This document shows positions 10,405-22,930 of a stretch of 64,000 nucleotides of DNA, piece by piece. This DNA comes from Styela clava (lineage: Eukaryota > Chordata > Ascidiacea > Stolidobranchia > Styelidae). The number at the start of each line of letters is the position of its first letter. Within the stretch, counting starts at the first letter, position 1. Below the pieces are notes generated by a model, which ran no database searches, was not told where the DNA came from, and saw only the letters and a list, made by a program, of their open reading frames with translations. The DNA lies in NCBI RefSeq assembly GCF_964204865.1, contig NC_135255.1, forward strand, positions 22,535,135 to 22,599,134, in the 5' to 3' direction. A program made the translations under genes and the position numbers.

Positions 10405-13400
10405 ATGAATGAAGATTACATTAAACAAACAAATTCAACCCAAGCCGGTTTGCTTATAACATCACTCGATAGCTTGAGAGAACAAAACATTCTCTGCGAT
10501 TTTGATGTCAAAGTTGGTGACAAATCCTTTCGTGCTCATCGCTGTGTCTTGGCAGCCTCATCAGGATACTTTAAAGCCATGTTTACGAGCAAAATGAAGG
10601 AATCTCGTGATGGTTTTATTGATATGAAGGATGTCGATCACAATGGGATTTCCCAATGTATAGAGTTCATGTATAAAGGAGTAGGAAATTTGAAAATGGA
10701 GTACCTTCAACAAATCCTGCAAGCTTCCAACCTGTTACAAATGGTTAGTTTGACAAACTTTTGCTTCCATTACTTGAAAACCAATCTCTCTCAAACCAAT
10801 TGTCTTTCTGTCATCAACTTGGCTCAAGCGTACGATCGTCATGATATAAAAGAACAAGCAGAACAGGTTCTAATCACTAATTTTGAATCAGTAATTTCCT
10901 CTGAGATGTTCCCGTTCATTATCAAGCCAGATCTCCTTCGTTACATAAAAGTTTCAAATGTGAGTTATCAAACATCATGGCAAGCTATGATAACATGGGC
11001 AAGAGCAAAGGATGAAAATGCAGAGAGATGTTTTGCCGATCTTGTTACAGTCATCAATATTTGGACTTATCCTTTTAAATTTCTTCTGGAGACTGTGTTG
11101 GAAGAACCATTGGTGAAAAGTAATGACATTGCAAAGAATTCAGTCATCACTGCATTATTCTCTGATGTCAAGAATCTCGAGACAAATCTTGAGATTGACA
11201 ACTGCTTCATCCTGAAGAATATGGCTGAAACTCGTCAAGTCACAAACTCAAATCCAGTGAAAGATGTCATGAATCGATTTCTGGAAGCAAATTTCGAACT
11301 AATCATTGAGAAAAAAGAGTTCTGTGATATAAGCAAGGATGATATCATAAGGATTTACAAATCCCCAGAAACAAAATATTCTTCTGAGACTGTTAAGTGG
11401 CATGGAGCTCTTAGATGGATAAAGCATGATATTCAAAAAAGGAGAAAATATTTTCAAGAATTGTTCGGCCTTCTCAACCTCAGAAAATTGCCCCTGCAAT
11501 TTCTCAAACAAACCGTTCGCTCAGAAACTTTGGTCAAAGATTCTCGTAAATGTTACGATGTACTTTTTGATGAAATAATTTCTCGAGCCGACGAAAAGTT
11601 TCCAGATCAAGAAACTCAACAAGTGGTTGTCGCTACCCCAAGTGCCAGATCGCTTTCGAAAACTTCCTTGGGCAACACAGCTTCGAGTCGCCAAAGTTTT
11701 AAGAAGGCCCAAGAACCACAGATGGAAGCAGTGGGTGGATACGGGAGTGACACTTCAGGTACAATCTCTTGCATTTATGTTTCATAACTGAGATTACTGA
11801 AGTGAGCAGTGAGACCCAAATCACTATGGGTTATTCATGTCTAGTTACATTTGGCGAGGTGGTTAAAGCATTAGGCTCAACCATTACAATTTCAGATTAC
11901 CTTTCCCTCTCTTTGGTTGGTTGGTCCCCCCACCTCAGACCTCACCCGGGGTGTAATAGATTGAGTAGGCAATGCCGCTTCTACAAATAATAGTACCATG
12001 CATACATATCTGATTTCAGCCTAGAATTGTCACGAGGGCTTATAATAAATGATGGGACTTATATGATATGGGATATATGTAATATTACAATATGCAATAT
12101 ATCTTTTTATTTGACGTATTATTAGAATCCTGTCCGATGGTAACTCTTACAAATCCCATTATCTAAAATAATTCTGCAATTTACAGGATCTCAGTCTTCA
12201 AGTCGAGCTACTTCATCTGGTCTAAGAATCATCAACCAACAACCACCTGGTGGAAGAATGACAGTGGAAAGGTTGGATGAATCACTGCCAGGATATGAAG
12301 GGTGGAACACTTCTGCCATCTCCTACTCATTCCCTGCTGGAAGTCTGAATGTGAGTCATGTAATGAATTAAGTTGGTTGAGTAATAAATTATTTACTGGA
12401 ACCAGGAATTCTTGTTGTATTAATTTACATTGATTTACAAACCTGTGGCCTGCTAAGGAATTTTGTGCGGCCTGCGAATCATCTGAAGTTTTCCTTGAAA
12501 CTGTCGCCACAATTAGGCATGTCACTTTTTCGCCGGATAATGATTTTGCAGTTGCGCAAAGTATTCAATTGACGACCAATTAAAGTTTATATATAATGTC
12601 TTGCTTTATTGATTTAATTGTGTGTTCAATGTGACCTGCGGTTGCGTCGAGAAAATAAGAATATTGCTACAAAATATCACGGCAATCCATGGCCATAAAA
12701 AGTGATTCAACTGCCCGATTTATTTAGTTTTCAATCATAGTTTTGCGAATTATACTAATTAGATGTATTCTTCACTTTATCACCATGCTTCCACCCAAGA
12801 TAATTTTCAAGACGTCAGAAAAATCTCTATATTTGCGATAAAATATCAAAGACTACAATTCATAAGTACAGTGAATTACAAAATTGATTGTACAGTATTA
12901 CTTCGATTACTTGCTGCAGTTTTCAAACGACAGTTCATATCTCCCACACCCGGTCGATTGAGGTGACGTCACACGAAACTGAACTCAATCGATACTATAC
13001 AAGTCAAAACTAACAATCAAATTTTTATATGCGGTTGAGTTTCGTCAGTTCGTCCTGATAAAAAACGCTTAATAAAGAAAAAGATCCCCATTTCACTAAG
13101 CAAAACATGCATTGAATGTTCTATTTTTATTTTATGTTGCAATATAACATCAAATAACTTCGGCAGTATGGATGCAGTTGTTCATATTTGTTGATGAAAA
13201 TTAATTATCAGGTATTATCAGAGTATGACTAAAAAGTTGTTAAATTTACAAATCTTGCTTATGCCACTTGGCTCTCTTGTGGTATTTTTCAATGTATTTC
13301 AAACAAGTTTTAGTCTTCACTAGGCCGTCCAAAATCGAATATTTTTTTCGATTCAAAACGAATCAAATACTTTTCTCGAATCGAACCGAATATTATTGCG

Positions 13401-16317
13401 CAATCCTAAAATTGTCGCTATTGTACAATAAAAACTCCCTCTTTGATATTGTGATAACTTATGTGCAGTTATATCTAAATTATTGCTATTATTTTGCATA
13501 ACTATGTTTCCAGAGTTATAAAAGGAGATCACAAGCCTTCTTGAACTGGTCAGAAAATTAGGGTTTCGAAAACTATCAAGTGTTATTAAGAGTTGGAAAT
13601 TGCACAGAATCTTTTAATGGATTCAGTTTCAATAGGGCATGCAAACCCCGTAGTTGCTATTTTAACCCTATTATCATTAGTATTATTAACTCAGGATTTT
13701 GTGTAATTTTCAGTAAAATGATAAACAACTAATAATATAGTTATAACTAAAATTCAAAATTGCCTTTCGAGAACTCACAAATTCAGAGCTAGTTTGATGA
13801 CATTATTAGTTGATGACCATATTGTTGCTGTACAACAGCCATCAACATGCAAGAGTATTGCCACTATAAGAAATTACAAATTCTATTGGAAAAAGGTATT
13901 AGACCTCCAAAACGTGTTTCAGTCCTGTACCATGTTCCTATGACTGACTCAACAGCTACAAACCGATTCGGCAACCGATGCTAAATTTGCCTTTTTCTCC
14001 TTGTGTTCTCTCAAAAAACCTCATCTTTAAATCTTTGTTACCGATAACTTTTCATATATGATCATGCATGAAATGGATCATTACATGTCATCGGGCAATA
14101 GAAGAGACCTTTTTACAGCAAAGAAAGCGATAGAAATGTGTTTTTGCTTGCCCAGTGAAAAATACAGTGCAAAAGGTGGCCGTGAGGCTTATTATATTCG
14201 TGAATTGGCCGAAAAACGCTTCGAATAATTTGCGATTCGATCGATTTCGAATATTCCGTTTGCTTGGACAGCCCTAGTCTTCACATATGCCTCAGTGTTC
14301 TTGCCAGTTTTAACAACTTATCAGTGATGGAAGTTGAATAACTCATTATGCTTATTTTTGCAGGGTGTTTCATATGAGACGAAAGAATTTACTGAATATT
14401 TGTCTGCATCCTGGTACCTTGAAGAGTTGCTCCAGAAAGCATTCAATGCAGGATTGCTCTTCAAGATTCAGATAACTGAAAGCAATGGAGGAGAAATAAT
14501 ATGGAATAATGAAATTTCTCATAAGACTAACAAACATGGAGGCCCAAATAAGTAAGTTGTTTAGTTGAATAATCTAAAATCTGTAAATTCTTACATGGAT
14601 TGTCTGGAGCCTCAAGTAAATTATCTCAAGTAAGGATGTAATGAAAATTCAGTTCGCACAAATTTGAGATTCAAGATTTTTGGAAAATGTGGATTGCAAA
14701 AATTAAGATCAACCTAAGCAATTTATTTTCCAAACTGACCTCTGATGCAAGGTTAGAAAAATGGACTTTAACATGAAAAGTCCTGATTTGTGTAGAAAAA
14801 TGGACTTTAACATGAAAAGTCCTGATTTGTGTAGAAAAATTGACTTTAACATGAAAAGTCCTGATTTGTGTCAAGGACTGTTTCGCAAACTCTTATATAT
14901 TAATCAAAGAAAGGCATCTTTGGTTTGCAATTTTGATCCCATAACTTTCCAATCAGCTTGTAGAATTGGTAATTACTTGACACAGATATCATGCCCAAGG
15001 TTAAATCAGGTATTACATTCTTATCATTCATTTCTGATTCGATGATCTGGGAGCGTTCTTTCTATTTCTGATAAATATTGTCCAAGATTTGTTATGATGT
15101 TGCCAAAATATTGGGGTGGTATGCCTTCATTTTTTACAACATCAATATCCAATTAGTAACAACTAATTTTTTTGCTTTTTTTGTTAACATTTCATTGAGC
15201 ATCCAACTTCATAAAGAATTATGTTTTCACTGCTTATTCCTAAAATGCATTTTGCTGTGAACAAGGCCCTGTACAAGCTGTCACTGAGATCTACCATGAT
15301 TTAAGGATGTCTAACAAGCAATGTCTAATGTATTAACTAGGCCAGGGCTACTCAACTATTTTCACCGAAGGTCCGACACAAAATTCAAAAATTACCGGGG
15401 TCTGGTCATTCCAAAAAATATATCTTGACTATGCAAACAAAATTTCAAATGCATCGCTTGAGTGAGAGTGGCTATAACATTTTGTAACATCGGGTACGGG
15501 TTAATGATCTTCTAATTTCAAATTTTGAAAATACAACCTGACAAATATCATGCAAAGCCACAAAAACACACTAATGTTTACCACCATGTCCAAAAATATG
15601 TAAAAAATGTATCCAAACACCCGATAAAACTGAGTTTTTATGCCACTATTCACATCTTGCTGATTAGCCAATGTTATATTGGAGCAAACAAGAGAGTAGA
15701 TGATCTGAGAAACGTATGTGGCCATGACAATTTCTACCTCAGCAGTTTAGCGAAAAATGCATTTCGATTATTAATCAAAATTCTAAATAAAACAACGCAT
15801 TCGAAGTCAAGAAGCAGCCGTGGTCCAAATTTAATACTCGAACGGTCTGGATTCAGGCCGCGGTCCACCAGTTTAGTAGCTCTGAACTAGGCTATCAACG
15901 CTCAATCAATTCTTATTCTATATTGTATTCTGGCAAAGATTTCCTCAGCACCTTGGATTGAGTGTTGGGGTTAAGTTAGTATCCTAAAAAAACAATTATT
16001 CGAAAATTTATCTCTACCTACAAGTAAAGCTGACAATTTTTTCACACATAAAAACCTTACATTTACTGGTAAATCTTATTCATACGGACATTGCTAACTT
16101 AAGAATTCATTAGTACTGAGGAGTCAAATATTTGTGACTTTGGGAGTTCAATTATTGAACATCAGATTTTTTACAACTGAATAAAAATCAGACTCATATG
16201 CAACTACCATCATGCATTCTAATCTATTTCAGCAATGGATATCCTGATCAAGTCCATACCAAAAGGCTTCGTAAAGCATTGAAGGCAAAATTAAAGGCAG
16301 AAGGAATCAGATTCTAA
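10405..16317 (+). CDS. BTB-BACK-BACK protein with Deltex C-terminal (DTC) domain, RING-less
   Basis: There are four coding exons: 10405-11758, 12187-12350, 14364-14551 and 16233-16317. All joins keep frame and give 596 residues. Residues ~22-130 form a BTB fold with AMFTSKMKES; M64-K65-E66 is the phi-x-E motif that KLHL-type BTB domains use to bind cullin-3. Residues ~150-255 and ~286-395 are two BACK domains. Residues 400-460 are a polar, Ser-rich linker. Residues ~465-596 are a DTC domain: NQQPPGGRMTVERL, SLPGYEGW, ISYSFPAG, WNNEISHKT, GGPN and GYPD. In Deltex proteins the DTC binds ADP-ribose/NAD and works beside a RING; no RING or Kelch repeats occur here. An in-frame stop lies just before the ATG. 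Intron 2 holds a 956-bp hAT and intron 3 a tandem repeat. The likely role, a CUL3 adaptor recognising ADP-ribosylated targets, is inference. Confidence 0.88.
11850..11993 (+). mobile_element. Second tRNA-like SINE family, copy in BTB-DTC intron 1
   Basis: The head GGCGAGGTGGTTAAAGCATT is tRNA-like. The 3' part, TAGATTGAGTAGGCAATGCCGC, matches TAAATTGGGTAGGCAATGCCGC at 53227-53248. It is short and diverged. It differs from the ATCCT-tailed SINE. Confidence 0.5.
13321..14276. mobile_element. Non-autonomous hAT-type element in BTB-DTC intron 2
   Basis: The termini TAGGCCGTCCAAA and TTTGCTTGGACAGCCCTA are inverted, with a perfect 8-bp target duplication GTCTTCAC at 13313-13320 and 14277-14284. 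Subterminal TCGAATATT / AATATTCCG and repeated TTCGA(A/T)T motifs flank the ends. It is 956 bp with no transposase frame and ends about 87 bp before exon 3. Confidence 0.9.
14754..14870 (+). repeat. Three tandem 39-bp units with internal hairpin, intron 3
   Basis: Three almost identical 39-bp units lie in intron 3 of the BTB-DTC gene. Units 1 and 2 contain GGACTTT..AAAGTCC, a 7-bp inverted repeat around a 7-base loop; unit 3 has a base change in the left arm. Because 39 is divisible by three, the array makes open frames on both strands (for example 14761-15045), which are not considered genes. Confidence 0.95.
15343..15884. mobile_element. Non-autonomous hAT element (family C) in BTB-DTC intron 3
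   Basis: The left end is CAGGGCTACTCAACTATTTTC and the right end CCACCAGTTTAGTAGCTCTG, with a perfect target duplication AACTAGGC at 15335-15342 and 15885-15892. It is the same family as 29055-29348: the shared CGAAGGTCCG, CCGGGGTC and CGGTCTGGATTC..GCGGTCC segments appear there in inverse order. The 121-codon frame inside has no recognisable domain. Confidence 0.9.
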
Positions 16318-16429
16318 CAAGAGCAATGGACATTGTACACTATACGAACAGTATTATATTGAATCTCGTCCATTTAAATTGATACTGTCATTATCATAAA
16401 TTTTAGCAGAGAAGGATAATAGCGACCAC

Positions 16430-18590
16430 TTACTGAATATTAGAAAGTTCTGTGAACTGCAGTATCAGTCAGATTTGACTCTGCCTTTTATGTTTGAAGC
16501 AAACTCTGTTCTGTTAGTTTGAGAATCATCAAGAATTAAATTTGGAAATGATTTATCATTCAAATAAGCCTGAATCTTCAAACAAACATTTTCTATCTTT
16601 CCAGTTTTTGTCCAAGTTTCTCCCATTTCTTGTCATGGCTAATCAATTCCATGGTAATTATGCATGTACATTCAGTATTTGCTTAGGTACATACTTTTTA
16701 TTCTTGCCCATTTATAATTCATTTAGATTCTTTCAATCTTTCCACTCGACCAATTTCATAATGTAACTTTTGTGTGTTATCGCACTTGCAAGTTTGATAC
16801 TTTTACTTATCTAGGATTTTTTCCAACTCTTGTATCACCGCTACGCCAACTATGGAGTCAAATTATAAACCAGTATCGCTCCCAAATTCTATATTTAAGG
16901 CTTCTCCAAAATTACTTTTCCTAAAGTTTGACATATTGCAATCTGCAGTATGACCAATTTTGTTTAACTATTCATCCGATATGTTTTATCTTCCCACTGT
17001 TAATTGATTCCATCTTAATTATGCATTTAGAAGTCATTTTTTCACTTAGGCCCTCCCATATTTTCCTTCTAGGAATTAAGTTTTTTTTATAATATTTATA
17101 AATATTCAAAGGGAAAAACGACATTTTAAAAAGTTAAATTAAGTATTAGTAAAGAGGCTCTATCTAAAGGCAATATCTAAATATGAACTAGATTGAATGG
17201 GTATATATATATATGGGGAAGCTCTGTAACAAACCAGAGGATACTGCTATATAGGTTCATAATTCTATTCTAATCGCTTGTCATTTGAAACTTTTGTCAT
17301 GGTTCAGCAATCTACATTGTAATTTGTAATATAAATTCCAAATTTACTTCTGCTAGCAAAAGATAACAATATTTACCTTTAAATCTTCCTCACATTTCAT
17401 TGGTGCTAATTGTGTAAATCAATATGCGATTTTCTCTTCAACTACACTTTCATAATTATTTAATTTATTCCATTCACTTGAATCTTAATGTTGCGAGTCA
17501 TTGCTACATAATAAATTTATTTTGTGACATTTGTTGATTTATCAACTCTGTACACTGTGTTAGATCAAGTAACTATGGATACCAGAGGGCTTCAATGTAA
17601 TAAAATCATAAGTGATTAAACAAATTGAGTGAGAAATTTGATGCTGGATTATTTTCCCGACAACCTTTATCCAAATTTGCTTTAATGTCAGTGCTAGCGA
17701 TTCTATATCCATTTCCAAGTCTTTTTCTTTTGTAAGGCCCACTTTAGAAAAAAATATGTTGAGCCGAAAATTGTCTTGACTTTTTCAAATATGGAAAGTT
17801 AACTTGGTTGAGATGTTTTTGATGAAAGTCGCTAGGATTCATTTCTAAATAATTTGCTGTCAAATCTTTTTCTAGATTAGATTCAGACAAAATCAACTTA
17901 AGGTTGGAACCAAAACCTATTTAGCTTTTGTATCTCTTAATAGAATTTTTTTTTTAAACTTCTCTCCAATTGCCTAATTCTCAATTGCCCGTTCTTACTA
18001 ATTCATTAGCGTCTGCTCAGCACTTTCCTTAAATTGCATGCTGCACAGCAAGTGACAGCTTTCTGAATCGCATTGTTTGTTTCGCTGTTAGGAGATTATA
18101 ACGCCATACGCATAGATAATAAATTGGACTCGGATATGAGCTTTGTCACGCAAAAGGGAACGAATTAAAATAAATTAAAAACTCATTTCGCTGGCTGGAC
18201 ACCATCCAAAGTTAGCACTTCTCCGCAGGCCGCACAATTTTCCCTTGTGGGCCGCATTTGGCCCGCGGGCCGCACTTTGCACACCCCTGACTTATGCAAT
18301 CACAACTTCTAATCTATTCGATGTATAATGTACCTTTTTCATCAGAAGTTTACTTATTTTCTAGTATTCTGTTATTCCCCCCTAATTGCGCTAATTTGCC
18401 ATGCATGTATTTTAATTTGGTAGTTTTAGAAAAATATTTTTTATTACTTGAGTTCATTTTACTGTAGAAATCAATTGTCATCATTATCAGCTGTAATACA
18501 AATATAATTTTTTTTTTTATATATCAGCCATTGTGCTTTACTAAATCCTAGTTAGAGCTTGGTTAATTTTTCCATTACTATTGTAGCATA
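16430..18590 (+). repeat. Right copy of the duplicated gene-flank block
   Basis: The block is collinear with 90-2145 (landmarks given there) and begins about 110 bp after the BTB-DTC stop codon. It therefore probably includes that gene's 3' UTR and downstream flank. A hAT-type insertion ending at 18289 breaks the match between about 17600 and 18290. A possible poly(A) signal variant ATTAAA is at 16535-16540. Open frames such as 16542-16766 are parts of the block and not supported as genes. Confidence 0.75.
17600..18289. mobile_element. hAT-type insertion in the right flank block, left end unresolved
   Basis: The right end GTGGGCCGCATTTGGCCCGC..TTTGCACACCCCTG is typical of a hAT family. It abuts ACTTATGCAATCACA, which is continuous with the flank sequence in the left block (about 1832). 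The left terminus could not be fixed and no target duplication was found, so the start is approximate. Confidence 0.5.
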
Positions 18591-20676
18591 TTGTTGCATT
18601 GTGCTTTACTTATTGTTCAGAAACATTGGCTAAACAGAAAAGGTGACGGAAACGTAATAATTGAAATATAATCAAACAATATTTCCAAGCATGAACATTG
18701 ATTGACTCGTTTTCGTAATGTCAGTCGTCATTGGTCAGATTCTGCTATATTGTTATATTCTTATGTTTTCAGAATTTAGGTTTTAATCGAGCGGTCATTT
18801 TGGCCTTCCATTAATAGAATAAAATTGCTTAATTAAAGCTGGATTACGTGTAGAAACTTTAGTTTCGAAATGTCGCGATAAAAAAACGATAACAAAACAG
18901 CTTGGATATATTACTGGTCGTATTTTACGTTCGGTATTTTTTAATTGCAGCTACTTAGTCTTTTAAGAACCAGATATTGATTTTGAAATTTTAACACAGT
19001 TTGCGAATGCCAGCACGTAGAATACTCCCAAAATGAGCACTAAAAGTAGTCAAATGGTAGTAGAAGTGCAGGGAGAATTTTTCACTCGTGAAAAAGTTAC
19101 TTTAGTCGTATCTAAATTTTCAGAAACACTAATAAAACTGACAAATAGCACATAAACCGAGTCAATAAGTCTGAGCGACCGCCTATATATTAATTTTAAC
19201 ATATTGCTGATTGGTCATCAATATGTAATAAACGAATCGATGCTCGGGCAACAATAACGTTATCACCAAGCCGACCTCTGAAACGCCAGAATCTTGTTTT
19301 GAGGTTGAATGACACCATAAGAACCAGTTGTCAGCGTTATTTATAATGCATATCGCGAGTTATATCATACTGATAAGAAACCGACAACCGTTTAGGAAGA
19401 ACCGCGTGTTTGCCTACCCTAAGTCCCAGCCAAACTAGAGGATTCGTGCTCGTATTGGTATTGCATTGCTATGAACGTCTACAAACTGCCAGTATTAAAT
19501 AGTTCCAACTGGTATTTCGGCGTACTTTTGTTTTCTGTAATCATGTTACGTCTTCATACAACGTAAATCATAAGCCATTGGTCTTGGTTATTCTGATAGT
19601 TTTCCACGAAATCGAAAATTTTCGTTTGGTGTTTCGAGAAAAAATTCATAATCTAAAAAGTGTTCCGCGGTTCGAAAAAGACTGGAAATCACCTGCATAC
19701 TGTTATTAGAAGAACTTTTTCTTGTTCGTCATCGCTAACTCGAATATCCTACTTCCTACATGGGGCAGTTGATGAATCAAACAGGAGAAAGTTCCTCCTA
19801 ATCTTGATATATCGGTGTAGACCAGAGATTGTTTGTTCAGAATGTACAGAACGAAACGACTTACGAAATTGACACATATACCAAATATGTTGAGGTCTAC
19901 TCTACTTGTGTAGACTTGGTACAATTTGTTAAAAAGGAATGTGCTATTTTCATTTAGTCCCGATAAGCCCGCGGATGGAATTTTAATCAACATATTCCAT
20001 TACTATCCAATAAAACCATTGAGTGAAATGTCGTGACCGACGGTAACAAAAACAACTGTTCACGCATATGTACAGGAGACACAGAAATACGGGGTGGGGT
20101 GCCAGCTGATACGGAAAACGACGATAATATTTATAGGTGAATTGATAGATTTTATTTCTATGGGGGTAAATGGTGCGTTGTTCGTTCTGTATAAGTTATT
20201 TATGCATGGTAATCGTTTGTCTATTTGTGCTTAAATCCACTTTTCATGTTTTTTTTTAGATCTATGGAATTCGAAATATTCCTAATGCGAATACATCCAT
20301 CTTGACTGATTAAAATTTAAGTGTTAAAGCAGGGCATGTAATTTTATAGTATCTTTGTTTTTGTGCAATTCATAAGGATATTTTTTACTTTAAGGGTGGA
20401 GTTGTTCTTATCCTTATGGATTTCATAAAAAGTACTGAGTCTTTCAATGACGCAGCCTGATTTATCGCGTTTGGATCATTACACGTGCAATGAAATATAT
20501 ACATTTGGTGCCTATACTAGTGAAACAAACCTTTCCGGAAAATTGCATTTGCATTTCTAAACGACAATTGAATATTTGATTGAACATGACTGCTTGGTGA
20601 ACATGTAAAAATCAACACTTTTAACAGCGGAGCATCTGTGCGTTCCCTGTTCCCGCCAACGTAGTTATTCGATTCC
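18591..20676. other. Intergenic sequence, no supported gene
   Basis: The frames at 19660-19872 (+) and 19706-19993 (-) overlap each other on opposite strands, lack recognisable domains and show no splice structure. A weak match to 6159-6245 is seen around 19823-19930. Confidence 0.35.
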
Positions 20677-21029
20677 AAGTAGTGTCTAACTAAGCATTAG
20701 GAATACGCTTGCCATCGCTCCTCTGATTACCACGCGCGGGCTCGCATGGAGATGCTTGCTGGACTCCTCGCCGCCGAAGGGTGGTTGACATGACCGCTGG
20801 TCAAAAAAGTTGCAGAATCTAAAATTCCTACTTCGACAAATTTAGAATTTCAACCCTGCCGAAAATATGACTCAGGCTCCGACTCCATCGAAAATTCTGA
20901 ATCCAAATTCCTGATTGCGGACCGTTAGAACTGGTAACCGGACGAGAAGCCGTGGTTCGTCATATGATTGAGCCGTCTTATTGGCTTTCCGATCCGCAGG
21001 GATAAATATGTAAATCCTATCTTATCCTA
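20677..21029 (+). mobile_element. tRNA-derived SINE, diverged, with internal insertion
   Basis: The head TAAGCATTAGGAATACGCTTGCC and the body GAGAAGCCGTGGTTCGTCATA match the SINE at 7844, ending in an ATCCTATCTTATCCT tail. The B box is damaged. About 120 bp of unrelated sequence (20806-20930) replaces part of the body. Confidence 0.8.
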
Positions 21030-21989
21030 GAAACTTGAATTTTTTTTTGCTTTTATTGTATTGTCATTTTTGTTTTTACCTCTTAAAATATGATCTAGTA
21101 CTTTTTGATATTGTATGCTTAACGTGACAAGCTTATTTCGAAGTGACTTTGCCAGTGTTCTATTGCCAATGTTTATTTTGTGTGTCCACCTCATTTCATA
21201 CATTCTGAAGTGAGTTAGTTATTTGTTAAACGAATCCATATCTGTCCATGATTTCATATATACCAGTTATATTGATTAATATTCATTGAATCCTCAAGTC
21301 GGAGAGTTTCCACAAATCAGTATGCATTAAGTTTGATTAAATAAATACTTTCTTTATTTATAATTATTTCCAAAATTTCTGTTCGAATATTGCTGGTATA
21401 TTACATCTTAATCTTTGCGTGAAGCTTTCAACGAAATTTGTCAATCGGTTTGCGTTGATTGATATCTATGGACAACTGCACTATCGCTGATTTCATGATT
21501 AGGTTGGTCCATCAACGGCAGTAATTCGTTTCAGGGTGAACATATTCCTGGCCACCGACGAAAACATTGACGTCCAATGGGCCACAATATTTAGCATGTC
21601 ATACAACTCAATGTTTATGTGCTCGCAACGGAGGTAATTTTACAGAAATAACTTGATTTTTTTATTATCTAAAACTACGATTTCTGTTGCCGTGAACCAA
21701 TGTGAAACGTGTCAGCGAATACCCATGAATTATGCATGCTTCCATAGGAGGGCGCCCGCGAGTGCGTATGATCGCGCTTACAGGGGGTGTTTTTTCATAT
21801 TTTGATGCTTCGAATTTGAAGTTGAACGTAAATTAATTAGTCAAAATAGTGCTCTAAAATGGCTACTTGGCGAATACCACGAAGCCAAACTTGGCATATA
21901 TCAACTTATAAAAGGAAATGTATGGGAATTATTCTGGTAATTCCGTTTTACCGCCGGTTAAATAGAATAATGCGCGAGATCTTTTAGTC
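21030..21989. other. Intergenic sequence, nothing recognised
   Basis: AT-rich sequence without a supported coding region, RNA gene or repeat end. Confidence 0.3.
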
Positions 21990-22930
21990 AATTTTAGCGA
22001 GTATAGTATAATATTTTACGATCGAAGTCATATCCAGTGTTGGGGAAACCGTTCAACATATCTAAACCATTGCGCGGTCTGACGAAAAGGGTTTGCACCA
22101 ATGTTTCACACGATGCTGCTCTAAGAGTCGAAGGGTTGTGTAAAAACATTCAACACATAGACTTGCATGCGACGAAAATAGTTCACTGGAATATGGAAGG
22201 TATTATTTTTGCGAATACATAAACTATCGTGCCTAATGTCTAAAGATTTAAGAATAAATTGACTTAGCAGTATTAATGTGTAGTATTAATATAATAACTG
22301 TATTTAAACAAGACTTCTCCATGGCACTGCTTTGTAGAAAATCTGGATGATGTACCTCAGGTTAGGTGGTTTTTTGTAACCTTTATTTAGATGCGCATTT
22401 CATGAGCAAAGTCAACTTCCTGTTGTCTTGTGCGACCAAATATAATTTTGATAAATTCCAACGCAGGTTTAGTATAACATGCTCAGTTTTACGGGACACG
22501 TGAAGTGACCACGTTGTTGACATATTTCAAAAAAATATTTAACAGCCTATATTCAGAACTGTTAATTAGTGGAATGAATGAGTTTATTGGTCAGGTTTAC
22601 ATTTCTTTCTCGTTTTTTCAAGCTAATTATGGGGTTGTTTGTGAAGCAGAACCGCAATGTCTACTTTGTTCTGTCTATGAGTGAGTCTCAATGAAATTAG
22701 AACGAGAATTCACCTACAACTATATTGGACAGCTGGATTAAATTCGCACTGAAGAAATGAGACTTAACCGAAAACGAAGGTCTTATTTTAAGGACAGAAG
22801 TAATAATAATAATTGGCGAAGTCATATGAGCGGTTAAAAGTTGTGTGTAGGCTACGTCAGTAACAACAGTCTGTTAGATACGAAGGCCGGTGCATTGGTC
22901 GATACCTTGGACAATATTATGCGTTCAAGT
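21990..22930 (+). repeat. Left direct repeat flanking the receptor-like gene
   Basis: The repeat aligns with 29675-30157 followed by 32564-32875. Shared landmarks in order are CGAAAATAGTT, GTGCCTAATGT, TTTACGGGACACG(T/C)GAAGTGACCACG, GGTTTACATTTCTTTCTCG, CAATGTCTACT(T/C)TGTTCTG and CAGTAACAACAGTCTGTT. The copy is about 75-80% similar by eye and provides the uninterrupted (empty) site for the hAT transposon at 30158. No gene is called in it. Confidence 0.75.

Noticed and set aside
14761-15045. 94-codon frame with repeated MDFNMKSPDLC
   Set aside because: Product of the 39-bp tandem repeat inside an intron; the opposite strand is open for the same reason.
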